DNA from: Rotaria macrura
Lineage: Eukaryota > Rotifera > Eurotatoria > Philodinida > Philodinidae
Length of the DNA: 64,000 nt
Direction: 5' to 3'
NCBI GenBank assembly: GCA_900239685.1
Contig: OENT01000273.1
Coordinates: 80,328 to 144,327 of the forward strand
Shown: one piece after another, positions 51,401 to 63,491 of the stretch
Layout of the letters: every line of letters starts with the position of its first letter
Numbering within the stretch: the first letter of the stretch is position 1
The notes under the pieces: generated by a model
Seen by the model: the letters and a program-made list of their open reading frames with translations, nothing else
Databases searched by the model: none
Told to the model about the DNA's origin: nothing
Translations under genes and position numbers: made by a program

Positions 51401-53377
51401 TCTTTCTCAAAGTACGATTTATAAAAGTTCAGTGAATTTATATTCTGTTGTTCAATCTCAATCATTTATTTTATAACGCAACTGATGCAAGAGAATATTT
51501 TTATCAGAAAACTAAATAATGAAAGGTTACATTAGAAGTTCAACTTTAAATATGATTCATTGACTAATCGATCTGAGGAAAGATATATTGACGACAGTTT
51601 TCCGTGTGTAAAATCAGTGCCCAGCAAAAACTTTAGGCATCTGATAAATTCTGCCTTTTGCTGGAAATCAGCAAACTTTGGAAAATGGTTTGCAGAACCA
51701 CATTTTTCCTGTCTACTGCGTTTTTGACGAAGGACCATACGTGATAGAGGTTCACATAGTTTTGGAAATCTGCTTAATTTTTTTCCTGGGTTTCTGACGA
51801 CCGTGCATTGGATGGGAAGGGACACCACCAGTGATAATGTGCATTTGAATTTCAAATATCAGTGCGCGGTAAATTGCACTATAGTATGTTTAAAACCAGC
51901 TTTTAATATTACTATTATACCGTAGAAATTGATTTTGATGAGTCATTTTTGAAATGAATTAAAATCAATGTTATTCGGAAAAGAGGGTTTAAAAATTAAT
52001 TATCATCTTAGATAATCGATTTACTATTATTATTATTACTGTCATCGTGTGAAAATCGGCTGGAGTCCAACATCACAACAAACTTTGTTACGTGTGTATT
52101 CAACAGTCACAAGATGATCGAAATATTTTCGTAAAAAGAAAACACGAATGCAAGATATCGATTTAGCTATATGGTCTCGAAGCTTACAGATATAGCTATT
52201 GAATTAATATGAATGTTTATCGGCGATAAATCACGATGAATTTATAATTTATATTATAGCCGAAACTTTGGTTTCGTATATAGCAACAAAATTGATCAAT
52301 CATTAGCGTTTTGACGTAGTAATAGTTACATAATATTAGATAGACTATCCGATGAGAGATCAACATCATTTGATAATTATACGATACTATTACAATACAT
52401 CAGATATAGATTTAATATAGACAGATTAACTACAAGTTACCTAATGCTTCCTGGATACTTGAAGATGGTTTGCTAATGAATATTGTTTGTTAGGAGAATT
52501 TTGAACCGAAATTTTTAGTATTTATATTCATTTATCAAGCGATCATGTTCTTGTATGTAATATTGATGAAGGCAAGACAAATGACTACATCTATTATGCT
52601 GAATATTATTTGAAATCTTTTTTTGACGAAATATGAAGAAAACAGCGACATCATGTTCCTTCAGGTCAGAATGATGTAACGGTCATTCATTACTTTAGAA
52701 ATATTTTAAATGAGTATTTAATAAGCAAAAGAAGGTATCAATTCAATTCAGAATCTGCCATAATCACAAGCATAATTATCAGATTTCAGACAATGGAATG
52801 TTTCATTAAATAAGTATAATGAATTTGGTCTCACAGATTAGGTAAACGAAATCGTGTTTCATCATGTCTATGTAGTTCCACGGGTCCCTAGATATATTTC
52901 AGAAAATGAATCAAAGAAATTTTTTCATTAATCATCAGAAAATATGAACTTCGTGATAATTTTCATTGTAATTATCACCAATCATTCTACATGATAAAAT
53001 AGAAATAAGTTATTATTTCCATATAGGTCCAATGAATATCGACAGAATCTTACATCAGCTTTATGCAAATAAATATTTGTCAGCATTCAACTTTTATTTA
53101 CGTTAAGAATATCATCAACGAACAACCCAATGCTAGGCTAAAATTTCGCTTTATCAAAGTCGCAGTAGAATGCAATCAGATACGCTACCTCTTAAAAAAT
53201 TTCTTGTTGTTTGCATTTATTCTAGCAATTACATTTCATTCAAATGTAATTACTACCTACTATGTTATTATCATGCGTTCTCACAACCAATAGAAAGTGT
53301 CTCGTTACTTCTATCACAGTATAATTAGTTGCTCGCTTCAAGGTAAAGAACCCGTGCAATTAACACATAGACAACCC
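48412..53377. other. Intergenic, no gene recognised
   Basis: About 5 kb of AT-rich sequence; C11 run at 49336-49346. Minus-strand frame 51532-51855 (107 codons) lies in a slightly GC-richer patch but shows no domain, signal peptide or splice partners, and is not called. Confidence 0.45.
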
Positions 53378-53384
53378 TATAAAA
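53378..53384 (+). promoter_or_regulatory. TATA box for the His/Gly-rich gene
   Basis: TATAAAA lies 84 bp upstream of the chosen ATG. It places transcription start near 53410, which rules out the in-frame ATG at 53297 as the start. Confidence 0.55.
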
Positions 53385-53461
53385 TAAATCAACCAAACTA
53401 TCTCTGTGAGGAACAAATCAACGACCATAGATATTCAACAGACGACAAACCAGGAACTACT

Positions 53462-53950
53462 ATGCACGGACATCATCATCATCATCATCACGGGGGTAAG
53501 GGATACCTTTTTTTTATTAAATTCTTACACTGTAAGTTGTGATCATACATTCCAGGTGGAGGATTTCCAGGAGGGATGATGGGAGGAGGAGGAGGATACC
53601 CAGGAGGAATGATGGGAGGAGGAGGATACCCAGGAGGGATGATGGGAGGAGGAGGATACCCAGGAGGGATGATGGGAGGAGGAGGATACCCAGGAGGGAT
53701 GATGGGAGGAGGAGGCTTTCCAGGTGGCATGATAGGTGAAGTCGGTGGTATGCTGGTTAATGGATTGATGCATCAGCAGCAGGGTGGATATCCAGGTGGA
53801 ATGATGGGAGGAGGAGGATATCCAGGTGGCATGCTAGGTCAATTCGGTGGTATGCTAGCTAATCAATTTATGAATCACCAACAGGGTGGATTTCCTGGTG
53901 GTATGATGCAACCGGGCCAGTTCGGAGGAGGAATGGGTGGTTACTTCTAA
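53462..53950 (+). CDS. Histidine-run, GGYPGGMM-repeat protein
   Basis: Two exons, 53462-53495 and 53556-53950, phase 1, intron 60 bp, 142 residues. It starts MHGHHHHHHHGG, continues with five near-perfect GGGGYPGGMM decapeptides, then looser repeats containing MLGQFGGMLANQFMNHQQGG, and ends GGYF. There is no signal peptide and no membrane segment. Composition is almost only Gly, Met, Pro, Tyr, His, Gln, so it is probably disordered or phase-separating. A metal-binding role for the His run is possible but unproven. An AATAAA at 54052-54057 lies about 100 bp past the stop. Confidence 0.8.
53573..53720 (+). repeat. 30-bp coding tandem repeat
   Basis: About five copies of a 30-bp unit (GGAGGAGGATACCCAGGAGG...) encoding GGGGYPGGMM. 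Units are almost identical at the DNA level, implying recent expansion. Confidence 0.9.
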
Positions 53951-54051
53951 ACTATTAACGTGATATTGATCATGAACCAGAATCGCTGAAAACAAAAAGG
54001 CGAAAAACAATTGTTTTTTCTTCATAATTTTAATGCAACTATTTAACTTCT

Positions 54052-54057
54052 AATAAA
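54052..54057 (+). terminator. Polyadenylation signal AATAAA
   Basis: Canonical hexamer just downstream of the His/Gly-rich gene. Confidence 0.5.
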
Positions 54058-55088
54058 ACGAAATATTTAACATATAAATAATAGACAAAATCATACAGTA
54101 GGACGTAACGTCATTGATAAAAATATCAAAATGCGATGATACAAAATTTTGCATAAATTAAAGTCTTCTTATGTCCGAATGTTGGTAGATAAGTCTACAA
54201 AGTTTTTCATATCAACGAAGAATATTTCGTGTAGTGCACAAATAAAATGCACTACATACATACATATCGTTTATTTTGCTTTTACTTTCATTTTGTAGAA
54301 CTGTAGAGAATAGATGAGAGCTTTTTCACAATTGGTTTATCGCCCATCTTGCTCTACACTGGACAAATAAAACTATACGAATAGACTCAACATCAGACTT
54401 TCCAAAAATCCTTATTACACCAGGTGAACTCTAGTTATTTTTCGTCCTCAATATTAGTGATATTTATTGATAACGAATAAAATGAAAGAGACTGTTGATA
54501 CGATGATATCAATCATTTTAAATCCAACTAATCATGCTGAACTGAGAGAATAAAGACTGTTATTAAAGTTACTACGACGCTTTTATGTGGAACTGATTCA
54601 TGTCAGGTAGCTAGATGGAACTAATATAAACTACCAGAAATGAAATATTGATTTTTAAGATGTGAGTGTGTGTTTAGGAGGGTTTCACTTGATACTGAAA
54701 CCGATCACTCATTCACTTGCAGTGTTTTGAGATGATAGGACGTCACTTTTCTCTATGTTTTGATAAGGCATTGGTTGCCGTTAGCATTTTCCTTCAAATA
54801 GTTGTTTTTTTACGAATGATTTCTCTAGAATCTCGATTCTTTAAAAATAAGAAGTACTATTGAATTCTATTCATGTGAAAATGTTCACCTGGTTTCTCAA
54901 AATGAAATGCTGGAGGCTCACGTGTTTATGAAGACCACCAGAGCTTTAATAATAAGAACGAAAACAAAAAACACACTCATGAATGACATTTGTACCAGGA
55001 TCTAGATGCATTCCCCTGAAGACCTAAAACGGAAGTGGTACATTTATAAAAACTTACGTTTTAATCAGACGATGTGATTCAAATCAAA
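54058..55088. other. Intergenic, no gene recognised
   Basis: AT-rich with no feature that can be supported, apart from the presumed upstream region of the gene at 55089. Confidence 0.4.
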
Positions 55089-58000
55089 ATGACGCGAAAG
55101 CTGATACAAATTGTGATACTAATGTAAGTATTTTTTATCATGTTTCCTCAGTTTAACATCATCACTTTTGTGTTTGTAGAGATTTGCTCTGCACTATAAC
55201 AAGTAAGTAAAATAACACCGATTGATTTACGTTGAAAACAAACGTGAGAATTTTCTTGAGGCATATGAGTAGTTTAGAAAGTAGCGAAATCGAAATTCCT
55301 GATCAGTAGTGAGAAAGTCATTGCCACTATGATAAATCATCAGAAAAATGAACATTGATCATTATTTCTTTCCTAGTTTCTCCACTCATGAGAGTCTAAG
55401 TGATGCTGTTCGTGAAATTTTTGTTCTATCCACATATTCAGATTCACGAAGTTTTTCCTGGAAACAAGTCTAAGAGAAAGGTGAATGGTTACTGAGCATT
55501 TTTAATTTGAAGAATAATAGGTATCTCTTTCTTACACTGATTTGCGTTAAATGGTAATGTTGTGACGTTGAATAGTATCTTTTTAAGAAAATTTTTACAG
55601 CAACAACTGTTCAGTTAATCGATTTATTTACACGTAACTCAACATATGATTTATATATGCAAGAACTGCATACAAATAATAGCTGTGAGTGTAGCTATTG
55701 TCTGAAGACGACGCCATTCAAGGTCCGAACATTACGATAGAATAGAAATAAAGACAAGAGTAAAAACATTTCTTATCACTTATTCATGTTAATCAACTAT
55801 TTAACAAGAAGAAAATATTTTTTAATTCCCTATTGATCGAATTATCAGGAAAACCCACAGAAAGCTGCTGCTCTTCGCTCACTTTAAATCCCTCGTGGTT
55901 CTTCCTGTTTACCAACACTTTTATTTTAGCAGCAGCTTATGTAGCTCCGCATTCCTAGCACTAATGTTCTGTTGAATACTCGTTTCGTAGGTCAAACTTC
56001 AGAGAGTTCTTTCCCAACAAGCTGTGGCTGTTGTCCTTCACCATGGTGTCCCACAAGAGCTGATCCCTGCTCATCGAATGGTGACTGCGAGTGTCTACAA
56101 ATGGCAATGACTGGTGCGGGCATCTGTGCTGACACCATTATATCATGTTCAAACTTAACTCCCTGCCAAAGTGATAATGTAACATGCTTAGCACCCAATA
56201 CAATTTGTGTTAATAATACTCGTTGCCAAATCCCAGTATGTTATCCGATCGACCGTGCTTCTTCTACAGTATGTCCACCATTCGGTACCATGCCTTCGCT
56301 GTATACATCTTCGAGTGAGATATTTTATTTTCCTCTTCTTTCCGCTTTGTCTGATATCTATAACATAAGCAGCCACTACCTCGTCGACTGATACAGCAAG
56401 CAGCATGGCATTAACATCTGGGAGTATTACCTCATCGACTAGTGTAACAAGCAGCACCACGTCCACCTCGACAAGTACTACCTCGTCGAGCAGTACTACA
56501 AGCAGCACCACGTCCACCTCGACAAGTACTACCTCGTCGAGCAGTACTACAAGCAGCACCACGTCCACCTCGACCAGTACTACCTCGTCGAGCAGTACTA
56601 CAAGCAGCACCACGTCCACTTCGACCAGTTCTACCTCGTCGACTAGGACAACAAGCAGCACCACGTCCACCTCGACAAGTACTACCTCGTCGAGCAGTAC
56701 TACAAGCAGCACCACGTCCACCTCGACAAGTACTACCTCGTCGACTAGGACAACAAGCAGCACCACGTCCACCTCGACCAGTACTACCTCGTCGACTAGG
56801 ACAACAAGCAGCACCACGTCCACCTCGACCAGTACTACCTCGTCGACTAGGACAACAAGTCGAACGACAACTGCGCCTACAAATACAACCTCACCAACTA
56901 GTGGCAGAAATAGCACAACATCAATCAATACTACACCAACCTCAACATCAAGTAGAAATATATCAGGTAATAATGTGCTCGTATGAAAGCGTGTATTGAT
57001 AAGTTGCGTCAAAATATTCAGACGAAAATAAAAGTTGAACAAAGTTCTGAAGATCAACTCCCAAAAGTAAACAGAATGAATAATCTTTAACATCCGAATT
57101 ACATTTTTAATGAACAAAATTATAGTGTAGACTAGTGTCTTAGTTGCTTTTAGAGGATTGTCTATTCTAACAGGACTAATTGATTAAAAAGTATTGAGAA
57201 CAAACCGAAATGTAATATGGCGTTCTTGTTAACGGAAAAATAGTTGACAGTGCAATCTTATGGATTTTATATTATCTAGAATTCCGTTCACATCTGAACG
57301 CTGGCTTCGTTAAATAACACAGCATTTACTCAGTGTGTGAATTCTTACGGCTGGACATTACTATTTAACTCGTATACTAAAGAAATCTTTTTTTCTTGGC
57401 AAGCAGTTTGAGTTTTTTGAAACTATAGGTTAAAACAGCGAAAATAGAATGCTGCAACGAAATTTAGTGTTGCAAACGGGGGGGGGGTGTCACATTTACT
57501 TGTAAATGGTAAATACTGTACTTACGTATTTACTTTGTAAAGTAAATGTAATGTCCCACCCCTATTGCACAAAACTTTCCTACTGAAAGAGAAAAGAATC
57601 ATTAGTCGTTTATGGATCACAGTAATAGATCGAAAATAAAACCCGATTGCCGAATAAGTATAAGTCGTTATTCTTCATTCAAACCCATGACTAATCAATG
57701 ATGAGCAATTACACTTTTTCGTTTTGTGTCGGTTTCTGATTTTATTTTCGGCTGTTAATTATTACATGGGGTTCCTCACTTTTAACTTTTTGTAATTTCT
57801 CATTTGTGGTGAGATGTACGATAAATGATTTTCTATCGATTCTTTATAGCTTGCTCCAATGCTAGTACACTTATAACATTTGATGACCTGACAGATCTAG
57901 CACCTATCCCTTATGGCTATAATAATATAAACTGGACGAATGCATTTACTACCAGCATATCATCAAACTCAAGCGGATATCACACAGGTACTGTTAGTGG

Positions 58001-58322
58001 AAATATGACATTATTCAATGGTTGGGGAAACCCCATGACTATCAGTGCTGTTAACAGAAAACACATAAGTCTGTATTCCGCTTTCATGGCATCTGCATGG
58101 CAAGACAATTTAACACTTACAGTAGTGGGTTATATATCAAATGTATCTGTTGTATCTGCTAATTATATTCTTCAAGTATTCACTTTGTCGTATATAACAT
58201 TCAACGGATTTGCAAATCTAGACAACATAATATTTTCAACAAAAAATGGAACACCAAATGCATTTGTTAATGGAAAAGGAACACATTTTGCTATGGATAA
58301 TGTTTGTTTGAGCGTTGCATGA
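55089..58322 (+). CDS. Secreted mucin-like protein with Cys-rich and TFDD-type domains
   Basis: Five exons: 55089-55123, 55180-55202, 55991-56284, about 56370-56966 and 57850-58322. All phases close, giving about 473 residues. Two micro-exons (35 and 23 bp) encode the signal peptide (MTRKLIQIVILIDLLCTIT). Exon 3 encodes a Cys-rich domain (CGCCPSPWCP, CECLQMAMTGAGIC, CQIPVC). Exon 4 encodes a Ser/Thr mucin region of 17-residue repeats. Exon 5 encodes a compact domain starting LITFDDLTDLAPIPYGYNNINW and ending FAMDNVCLSVA, rich in N-glycosylation sites; similar TFDD...Y..NW domains are known from secreted proteins of fungi and bacteria (recollection, not searched). The role is probably extracellular matrix or surface binding. 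The exon 4 acceptor could also be 56373, which removes one residue. Confidence 0.8.
56444..56880 (+). repeat. 51-bp coding minisatellite (mucin repeats)
   Basis: Eight or more tandem copies of a 51-bp unit encoding a 17-residue Ser/Thr block (STTSTSTSTTSS(S/T)(S/R)TTS). The opposite strand is open through the array only because of its composition. Confidence 0.9.
57478..57562. repeat. Short imperfect inverted repeat with G-run ends
   Basis: It starts with G10 then GTGTCACATTTACTTGTAAA and ends with TTTACTTTGTAAAGTAAATG...GTCCCACCCC, so it folds on itself within intron 4 of the mucin-like gene. It may be a tiny MITE; the flanks TTGCAAA and TTGCACA are similar. Confidence 0.45.
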
Positions 58323-61300
58323 ATTCGAAAACGAGAATTCTTCAATGCTCATTTTATTGACTTTTCATTAAACTATGTTGGGCGTGAATCATGTGCATAA
58401 AATATCTTGATTAGCCCAAAAGGCTCTCAATTATTTGACCTTCTTTTTGACTAAAAGTCTGATCACAAGAGCAGCTGATTGTTAGCATATTCTGATGAGC
58501 TCTTCTGATTTCAAGGTTCGACTAGTTCGATTTTAGGAAAATTGTTAATTGAAAAGGATAGAACAAAAAAGAATTTCTCTCATAAGAAACATGTAATCAT
58601 TCTATGATCATCACGTGAATGAATTACTGAGATATCTAATAATATTAAAATTCGATTCTCAAAGCCTCAAAGCATTACACTTTTGAATGAAAAATAAGGT
58701 GAACTAGAATTTCTACACGAAGAAATCCCTAGTCTTCTCCGCTAACTATTTTAGTATTACACATCGATATTTGAGAAAATATGACACCTATCACTTTGAT
58801 GCTGTCTTTTCTTTCGTATTTCTGCTGCTAACATATTATCATACTCTGTTATCAACGAGATGGAATGAAAACAGAATGAATAGAAAGACGAAACACCTTC
58901 CCATAGAATTGAACGATACATCTACCGCATTCCAAGCGGCGATATTAGCCAGTGTACTAGAAAAGGATCTTTCACTGTGTTCTATGACACGACACAAAAG
59001 TGTGAGCGTGGATCTTTTTGCCTAGTTCAATCCATAAACAAATCTCGATTTCTTCAGTAATACATAGAAAACAATCATACACGTTTCAGTTCTCATGTTT
59101 TCCTTCCGTTCGAAGCTATGCTCATCACTAACCAGATCAGCTGAACTGCAATATTTAAGTGTATAATTCCATAGAATCAACCATGCCTTAAATGCAATTA
59201 TATTAAAATGATTTACTACTCACACTTTCGTTTGAATTTTACGTGGTCAAGAAGAATTAGAAAAAATAACGCAATCAAGTAATCGGCGGGCTCACTGCAC
59301 TCGATACTTCACTGATCAAGTGTTTCAAATCTTTTTTTCCAATGTGGACACTTCAAAACACATTATCAGATACAGTGTTTTGCTCTCATTACGAAGATGT
59401 CCTTTCATCTTTAAAAATAATTGGATTGTGGCATAAAAAACTGGGTTTTACATTCTCAAAAAGTAGAATTTTGAATTTTGTAAACAGGGAATTTTCAAAA
59501 GCAAATGCTGAATAAAACACTATTCGACGCAAAATTTGATTCTCTGCAAAAAGGCCTATTATCATTTTGCTCTTATCGATCAAAGCAACTTCGAAGTTCT
59601 TGTGCAACTTCTAACTTACTGTATGGTTGATGAGTTTCCAGTTCGATGTAGCAACTTGATTTTTTATAGAACGATTATTGAACGGCAATGGTCGATATAT
59701 ATGAATATGAAATATCTCTAAGCCCTTTCAGTGCCTCAGAAAATTTTTTCGACAAGCAACAATGTAACATCAATACGTTTGGTTTTTGCGTTTTTTTATT
59801 TGAGCAAAACTATTTTATTACTACTTGAAAGCTCATTCGATACTCTGCAAGGCTGGCACTATAAGCATTCTATTTGAGGAAATACTTTCTCAATACATTA
59901 GAGTTTTATGAGGGGCACGAAAGAGAAAAGATCTGTTTTTTTTTGTCCCAGCATGATGAGATGATAAAGCATTTGTACAAGTCCGAAACTTAATGTGAAT
60001 TAGATCAATCTATCAGCATAATTAGAGTATGATAAGCTGTGTTCAATGACGTTTGAATGACCGTATCAGCTCTCATACCTTTCCGCATAATTGAAAAACA
60101 ATGTGGTAAGAACGTTACGATGATACGTTTGAACCAACGGCTATACATGCCTACTACTTGAATCGAATGATGTCCTTTCCATGATGACAGGTTCTGGCAA
60201 CCAACGTTAAGTAGAAATTGATTCTAACGGACTGATTCCGTATTTAAGAGGGTACCGACTCAGAATACCATTAAGACAATTTAGCTTGAAAGTTGTGACT
60301 TTTACACGTGAACCTCAACCAGTATAATATTAGCAAGAATTATTTATTATGGTTACTTAGCTTCATATCTATTTGAAAGAAGTGAAAAAAGCTTGAAATA
60401 ACTAATGGATATAGATTTGTGTATGTTGGCGCTTGATACTAGATTAGTTCTAAAATTCCTATATTCGATGTTCTGGAATTATATAATATGAGTATTATGT
60501 ACTTTTCGATAGAAGAGGTTTTCAGATATGAAATTTTTCAAGAAAAGACATAGCACAGTATTTATATCATAAATAGAATAAACAAATCTGTCATTCATCT
60601 GCGTGAAATCTGATATCGAGAGTCGATTTTACGCTTGAAGATGTAAGTATCAATCTTTTTAACTAGAGTATCCACATTTGATTGTCGCCGTACGCGCAAT
60701 AGGATAAGTTTACATATAAATTTGAGAATTTGATTCATTCGTTGAAACTAAAATTTCTTTGTTCCTTTTATCTAAATACAAAACATGAAAAACGAAGAAT
60801 AACTTGCATACAAAAACTATTAGACATAGATGGTACAGTGTTGCATTAAAAAAACCTCTTGGTATAAAAGTACTATCGGTAGAGAATCGATGAAATCTTA
60901 AAAAAATGATCGAATGTTTTACATGTAAAAATCAAACAGTAAATTTTGGGATCTATCTTTCTGTCGGGACAATACTTGCCTCCATTCTCTTATGATTTTA
61001 TTTTCTATATCTATATTCGATTTTAGCAAAATCTGTTTAAGTAATTCGAATAGTGGTATTCATTGTTCACGATTTTTTGATAGTACTATCGTGAAATTTG
61101 GCCTTATCAACAATTATGTAAGTTCTTTATAATAATGATTAGACTAATCATTTTACTTATTTTTTTCATTTAGATTAAATCCATACACTCATTCATAGCT
61201 ATACATTTTTTACATATCTCAGAATTCTCAGATCGAATAGAATACACTTTCGAAAAAACAATTGCAAGAACATTTCATCTATAAATGAGGAAAAACGCAT

Positions 61301-62288
61301 GTGTGTACCTCTCTAAATCCGAAATATTAGCATAATTTATTTCGTTCTTCTCGACACCTTAAAAGTGCGAATTGTAACGATTCGATTTATTTTTTGCTTC
61401 ATATTCACATTCAGTTAGAAGCTAAGCATACGCATACTATTATCACAAAAAAGCTTCGCATAAAAATTATTTCGAATATTCTTGACTTGTTATGTGTGAA
61501 TCTCGAGTAAAGTTAATGTAGCATTGCTATGTGTCTGATTCTCTCTCGGAGTGATAGATGTCAGAAGTCTACTTGGGTCTTTCCATTTTTATATCACATG
61601 AGCATAGATGGATGCATTAGAATCATCATTGATATATTGTTTACCATATTACCATTCTTGAAATACTGATTCAACTGACAGTGAAATAAATGGAGAATAA
61701 GTGCTGATATTTTCTATTACTATAAGACTATTACGACCAAGAATTAATTTTGAAGATATTAAAGAAATATTAGAACAAAGTCGAAATGCGTTGAACTTAA
61801 TTTTTATAGCTAACAAAAAATAATGAAAGAAATGTTTACTTAACATTCATAATGAACTGCATACATAGAATCAAAAGTATCTCTTTTTATTTATTATTTT
61901 GCAGCATGAATACATCTTCTTGTCACTGATATCGATAAGCTTGGCTTATTTCTCTTAATCGCCTATTTACAGATGAACACATGCTACTAAAACTACTAAT
62001 CGAGTTGGAAAATATGTAAATAACAGGCAAGCATGGGATTCTACAAGTCTGATTAAGTTCTTATTTATGTAGTATGTATATTTGTGATATTCTTAATGTT
62101 AATTAGATACCATAACAGATTATATTTCACAATCAATTACAAAATCTATGAATATATATAGACAGGTAAATATACAATGTTATTTTTCTTATTACGTATT
62201 CATCTTATTTGAAATCTTACAAAAGAATGTCATGATCAGAATTTAGATGAATCTTGTTTAACTTCACTTAAGATTTAACAATTATCTA
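58323..62288. other. Intergenic, no gene recognised
   Basis: About 4 kb of AT-rich sequence. An 84-codon frame at 58771-59025 was considered and not accepted. No RNA gene or element ends were seen. Confidence 0.45.
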
Positions 62289-63164
62289 ATGGCTTCTAAT
62301 ACTGAATTTGTTCAACAACAAAATCCTATATCAACGGGACATATTCAGTTTTCACTTTGGAATACATTTAAACATCACATTCCACGTGTTCTCATTACTA
62401 TTCTGGTTGATCTCATTCTCCCATTGGCTATTTTTTTTTCTCTTCAAAAACGTATGAAATCAATTTATCCTCTGTTGATTGCTGGCATACCACCATTCCT
62501 TATGGTTATTATTAAAGGTATTGTATCCCGAACATTTGATGCACTTGGCTTTATTGTTTTCATGGCATTTGTTATATCAGCTGTAGTCGCTATATTAACA
62601 CATAATCCCATCGTATTTCTACTAGAGAAATCTATTATAACTGGAATATTATCGATTGTTTTTGGTTTAACATTAATTCCATTAGAATGTTGTCGAGCTC
62701 GTTTTCACTTACGTCCACTTGCGTATTACTTGTATCAAGATTTAATACCAATAAAACGACAAGATGTTGGCTTGCCTGACAGTATATTCGAAGGTGGACA
62801 AGAATCAATGAATGAACATCCCGAGGATGAAAATTCATTAGCTAGATTATCTTTTAAAAAAGAAACTGCTCAAGTTTATGAATGGTTTTATACAAATTGT
62901 TCATCATTTCGCTCAACATGTTATCTAATAACAAGTATTTGGTCCATTGGATTTCTATTAGAATTTCTCGGTCGACTTACTTTAATACTTATTCATTTAT
63001 CCATTAATAAAATCGTTATTTATGGACATGTTATATTAACCTCTATTACTGTTTTAATGATTATAATGACAATTACATTTATTGCAAAAGAAAGAAAGCA
63101 AACATTAAACTTTATCAATCAATGGAAAAATGATCACATGAATATACAGCAAGAACGATTTTAA
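62289..63164 (+). CDS. Intronless multi-pass membrane protein (VC0807-like, tentative)
   Basis: 291 residues in one exon. About four to five hydrophobic segments lie in the first 135 residues (VLITILVDLILPLAIFF, YPLLIAGIPPFLMVIIKG, ALGFIVFMAFVISAVVAIL, SIITGILSIVFGLTLIPL). A hydrophilic loop follows (about 145-205; RPLAYYLYQDLIPIKRQ, GLPDSIFEGG), then two or three more segments (CYLITSIWSIGFLLEFL, VILTSITVLMIIMTITFI) and a basic tail. The layout recalls the VC0807-family integral membrane proteins known from bacteria and fungi. That is recollection, and function is unknown. Absence of introns, in contrast to most genes here, would fit horizontal acquisition or retroposition. An AATAAA overlaps the region just after the stop (63166-63171). 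Confidence 0.75.
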   Translation: MASNTEFVQQQNPISTGHIQFSLWNTFKHHIPRVLITILVDLILPLAIFFSLQKRMKSIYPLLIAGIPPFLMVIIKGIVSRTFDALGFIVFMAFVISAVVAILTHNPIVFLLEKSIITGILSIVFGLTLIPLECCRARFHLRPLAYYLYQDLIPIKRQDVGLPDSIFEGGQESMNEHPEDENSLARLSFKKETAQVYEWFYTNCSSFRSTCYLITSIWSIGFLLEFLGRLTLILIHLSINKIVIYGHVILTSITVLMIIMTITFIAKERKQTLNFINQWKNDHMNIQQERF

Positions 63165-63491
63165 TAATAAATATATCTATGAATTGTAAACAAACGAACT
63201 GTATTTAAGACGTTAAAAAAATCTCTCTCATACTTTTAATTAATATTGGTCTCGTCATTTTTCAGGTCTAGAAATGAGACTTTTGTTATTCAAACAATAT
63301 ACAACATATTTCAAGTGTAATATGTAAATTCTATGAATATATTTCAAACAATAAATGGAAATTCACATGTGTAAAACATTAAAAGGCAAACGGGTTATTC
63401 GAATTCCCTTGAACTATTGATCAATTCACCTCAACATCGATTATCTAAACTTAGTAAGAATCAACATGAGCTCGTGTACTTATAGTGAAAA

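Noticed and set aside
51532..51855. 107-codon minus-strand frame
   Set aside because: No recognisable feature; the region resembles decayed repeat sequence with a small internal hairpin (CCAGCAAAA...TTTTGCTGG).
53488..53773. Minus-strand Pro-rich and Ser/His-rich frames
   Set aside because: Shadows of the GGGGYPGGMM repeat; no upstream exon or start context.
56188..57117. Long minus-strand open frame rich in VVLLDEVVLVEVDV
   Set aside because: It is the reverse complement of the mucin minisatellite and stays open only because of the repeat composition; the plus strand has signal peptide, phases and domains.
58771..59025. 84-codon plus-strand frame with an N-terminal hydrophobic stretch
   Set aside because: It looks slightly protein-like, but no supporting context, homology or splice continuation was seen.
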